A stretch of DNA of 7,199 nt from Roseivirga sp. UBA7431. Lineage in GTDB: Bacteria > Bacteroidota > Bacteroidia > Cytophagales > Cyclobacteriaceae. The stretch spans positions 6,245 through 13,443 of the forward strand of contig DLQN01000034.1 of the NCBI GenBank assembly GCA_002477595.1, in the 5' to 3' direction. This document shows positions 6,566 through 7,199 of this stretch, piece by piece. The translations under genes and the position numbers were made by a program. The notes under the pieces are model-generated. The model was not told the DNA's origin. It made no database searches and saw only the letters and a list, made by a program, of their open reading frames with translations. Every line of letters starts with the position of its first letter. Position 1 is the stretch's first letter.

Positions 6566-6593
6566 AGGTCATTTCTATGAGATGGCCTTTTTT
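6566..6593 (+). terminator. Intrinsic terminator after the DUF2892 gene
   Basis: A 10-bp stem (6566-6575 AGGTCATTTC with 6579-6588 GAGATGGCCT, including two G-T wobbles in the RNA) closes on a 3-nt TAT loop and is followed by TTTTTT through 6593. It begins 21 nt after the DUF2892 stop and separates that operon from the TonB_C lipoprotein gene. Confidence 0.82.
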
Positions 6594-6604
6594 ATTTCAA
6601 TATT

Positions 6605-6620
6605 AACTAATATATTAGTT
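6605..6620. promoter_or_regulatory. 16-bp perfect AT-rich palindrome, possible operator
   Basis: AACTAATATATTAGTT is a perfect dyad with no spacer, lying 34 nt before the TonB_C lipoprotein start. A TATATTTA element (6622-6629), one base off the Bacteroidota TAnnTTTG -7 box, begins two bases after it, although no TTG -33 element is found at the usual distance. The half-site TTAGTT recurs at 6635-6640. Operator function is inferred from symmetry and position only; AT-rich palindromes also arise by chance. Confidence 0.35.
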
Positions 6621-6654
6621 TTATATTTAATCATTTAGTTGAACAGCCCTAATC

Positions 6655-7176
6655 ATGAAAAAACTATCCCTATTATTAATCGTTGCCATTACCGTATCAT
6701 GCGCAGATGCTGAAATGTATGTTGAACCTGAAGGAAGCGACTTTGAAGTCAAAGGAGTTATTGCAGAAGAATCTTCTGATGAAACGGTATTCTTAGTCGT
6801 TGAGCAAGACCCCACATTTCCAGGAGGGCGTGAAGCCTACAAAAAGTTCCTGGGAGAAAATATTATCTATCCACAAGAAGCCAAAGAAAAAGGAATTGAA
6901 GGAAATGTCTATATGACTTTTGTTGTTGATACTGACGGATCTTTAAGTGATTTTGAATTATTAAGAAATCCAGGAGGTGGATTAGGTGAAGAAGCGTTAC
7001 GTGTCTATATGGAAGGACCAAACTGGACACCTGGTATGCAAAGAAATCAGCTCGTAAAAACTAGATTAACTGCTAGAGTAGCCTTCAGGTTAGGAGAACA
7101 CACTGGAAGTACCCTAACCATTGAGGAGCCTAAGGAAGTTGAAGAAATTATCTTCGAAGAAAAAACAAACAACTGA
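6655..7176 (+). CDS. TonB C-terminal domain (TonB_C) lipoprotein
   Basis: This 173-residue protein starts with a lipoprotein signal (MKKLSLLLIVAITVSC, lipid-attached Cys16), an acidic linker (20-45), then a Bacteroidota-type TonB_C domain (PF03544, about 53-147): DPTFPGGREAYKKFL, IIYPQEAKEKGIEGNVYMTF, VDTDGSLSDFELLRNPGGGLGEEALRV and NWTPGMQRNQLVKTRLTARVAF. A strongly acidic tail (157-169, EEPKEVEEIIFEEK) follows. Classical TonB is held in the inner membrane by an uncleaved helix and has a proline-rich spacer to span the periplasm; neither is present. It is therefore unlikely to transduce energy to outer-membrane receptors by itself and may instead bind TonB partners, peptidoglycan or receptor plugs from a lipid anchor. 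It has its own upstream region behind a terminator, so it is probably transcribed alone. The 23 bases after its stop hold no recognisable feature. Confidence 0.85.
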   Translation: MKKLSLLLIVAITVSCADAEMYVEPEGSDFEVKGVIAEESSDETVFLVVEQDPTFPGGREAYKKFLGENIIYPQEAKEKGIEGNVYMTFVVDTDGSLSDFELLRNPGGGLGEEALRVYMEGPNWTPGMQRNQLVKTRLTARVAFRLGEHTGSTLTIEEPKEVEEIIFEEKTNN

Positions 7177-7199
7177 GCCCAAAGTCAAAAACAAAAAAA

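Overview
The window looks like chromosomal DNA from a free-living member of the Bacteroidota, probably a Cytophagia-type marine or soil bacterium. The evidence is the gene families (a Met-zincin/DUF4953-type metalloprotease, a TonB_C-domain lipoprotein, an FMN-binding GltB-like protein with a membrane anchor, a DUF2892 membrane protein), the short Bacteroidota-style lipoprotein signals ending in a Ser-Cys lipobox, the moderate-to-low GC, and the lack of a convincing AGGAGG ribosome binding site before any start codon. The genus cannot be named from the sequence alone. All real genes lie on the + strand. I see no mobile element, CRISPR array, tRNA or rRNA, and no gene-free stretch longer than 300 bases.

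Layout: (1) 1-1095 is the 3' part of a large zinc metalloprotease gene, closed by a strong intrinsic terminator at 1107-1135. (2) 1194-1712 encodes a single-domain PqiA-like four-helix membrane protein. (3) 1853-3406 encodes a membrane-anchored, FMN/3Fe-4S GltB-like protein with no glutaminase domain. (4) 3462-5036 and 5070-6152 are a closely spaced pair: a lipoprotein of the N-acyl-D-amino-acid deacylase family and an exported LACTB/class C beta-lactamase-type serine hydrolase. Together they suggest extracytoplasmic processing of D-amino-acid-containing peptides, such as peptidoglycan fragments. A perfect 10-bp inverted repeat lies against the start codon of the first. (5) 6247-6545 holds a 30-residue membrane peptide gene followed after 5 nt by a DUF2892 membrane protein gene. 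Both lie behind an excellent CRP/FNR-family binding palindrome at 6198-6213 and are closed by an intrinsic terminator at 6566-6593. (6) 6655-7176 encodes a small lipoprotein carrying a TonB C-terminal domain, preceded by a perfect 16-bp AT-rich palindrome.

Most of the window is ordinary accessory metabolism and envelope biology. The parts that most deserve a second look are the CRP/FNR-type box with its mini-operon including an unannotated CxxC micropeptide, the start-codon hairpin of the deacylase gene, the metal-site Cys-to-Asp change in that deacylase, and the TonB_C domain on a lipid anchor. I did not find a clear, wholly new multi-gene system.
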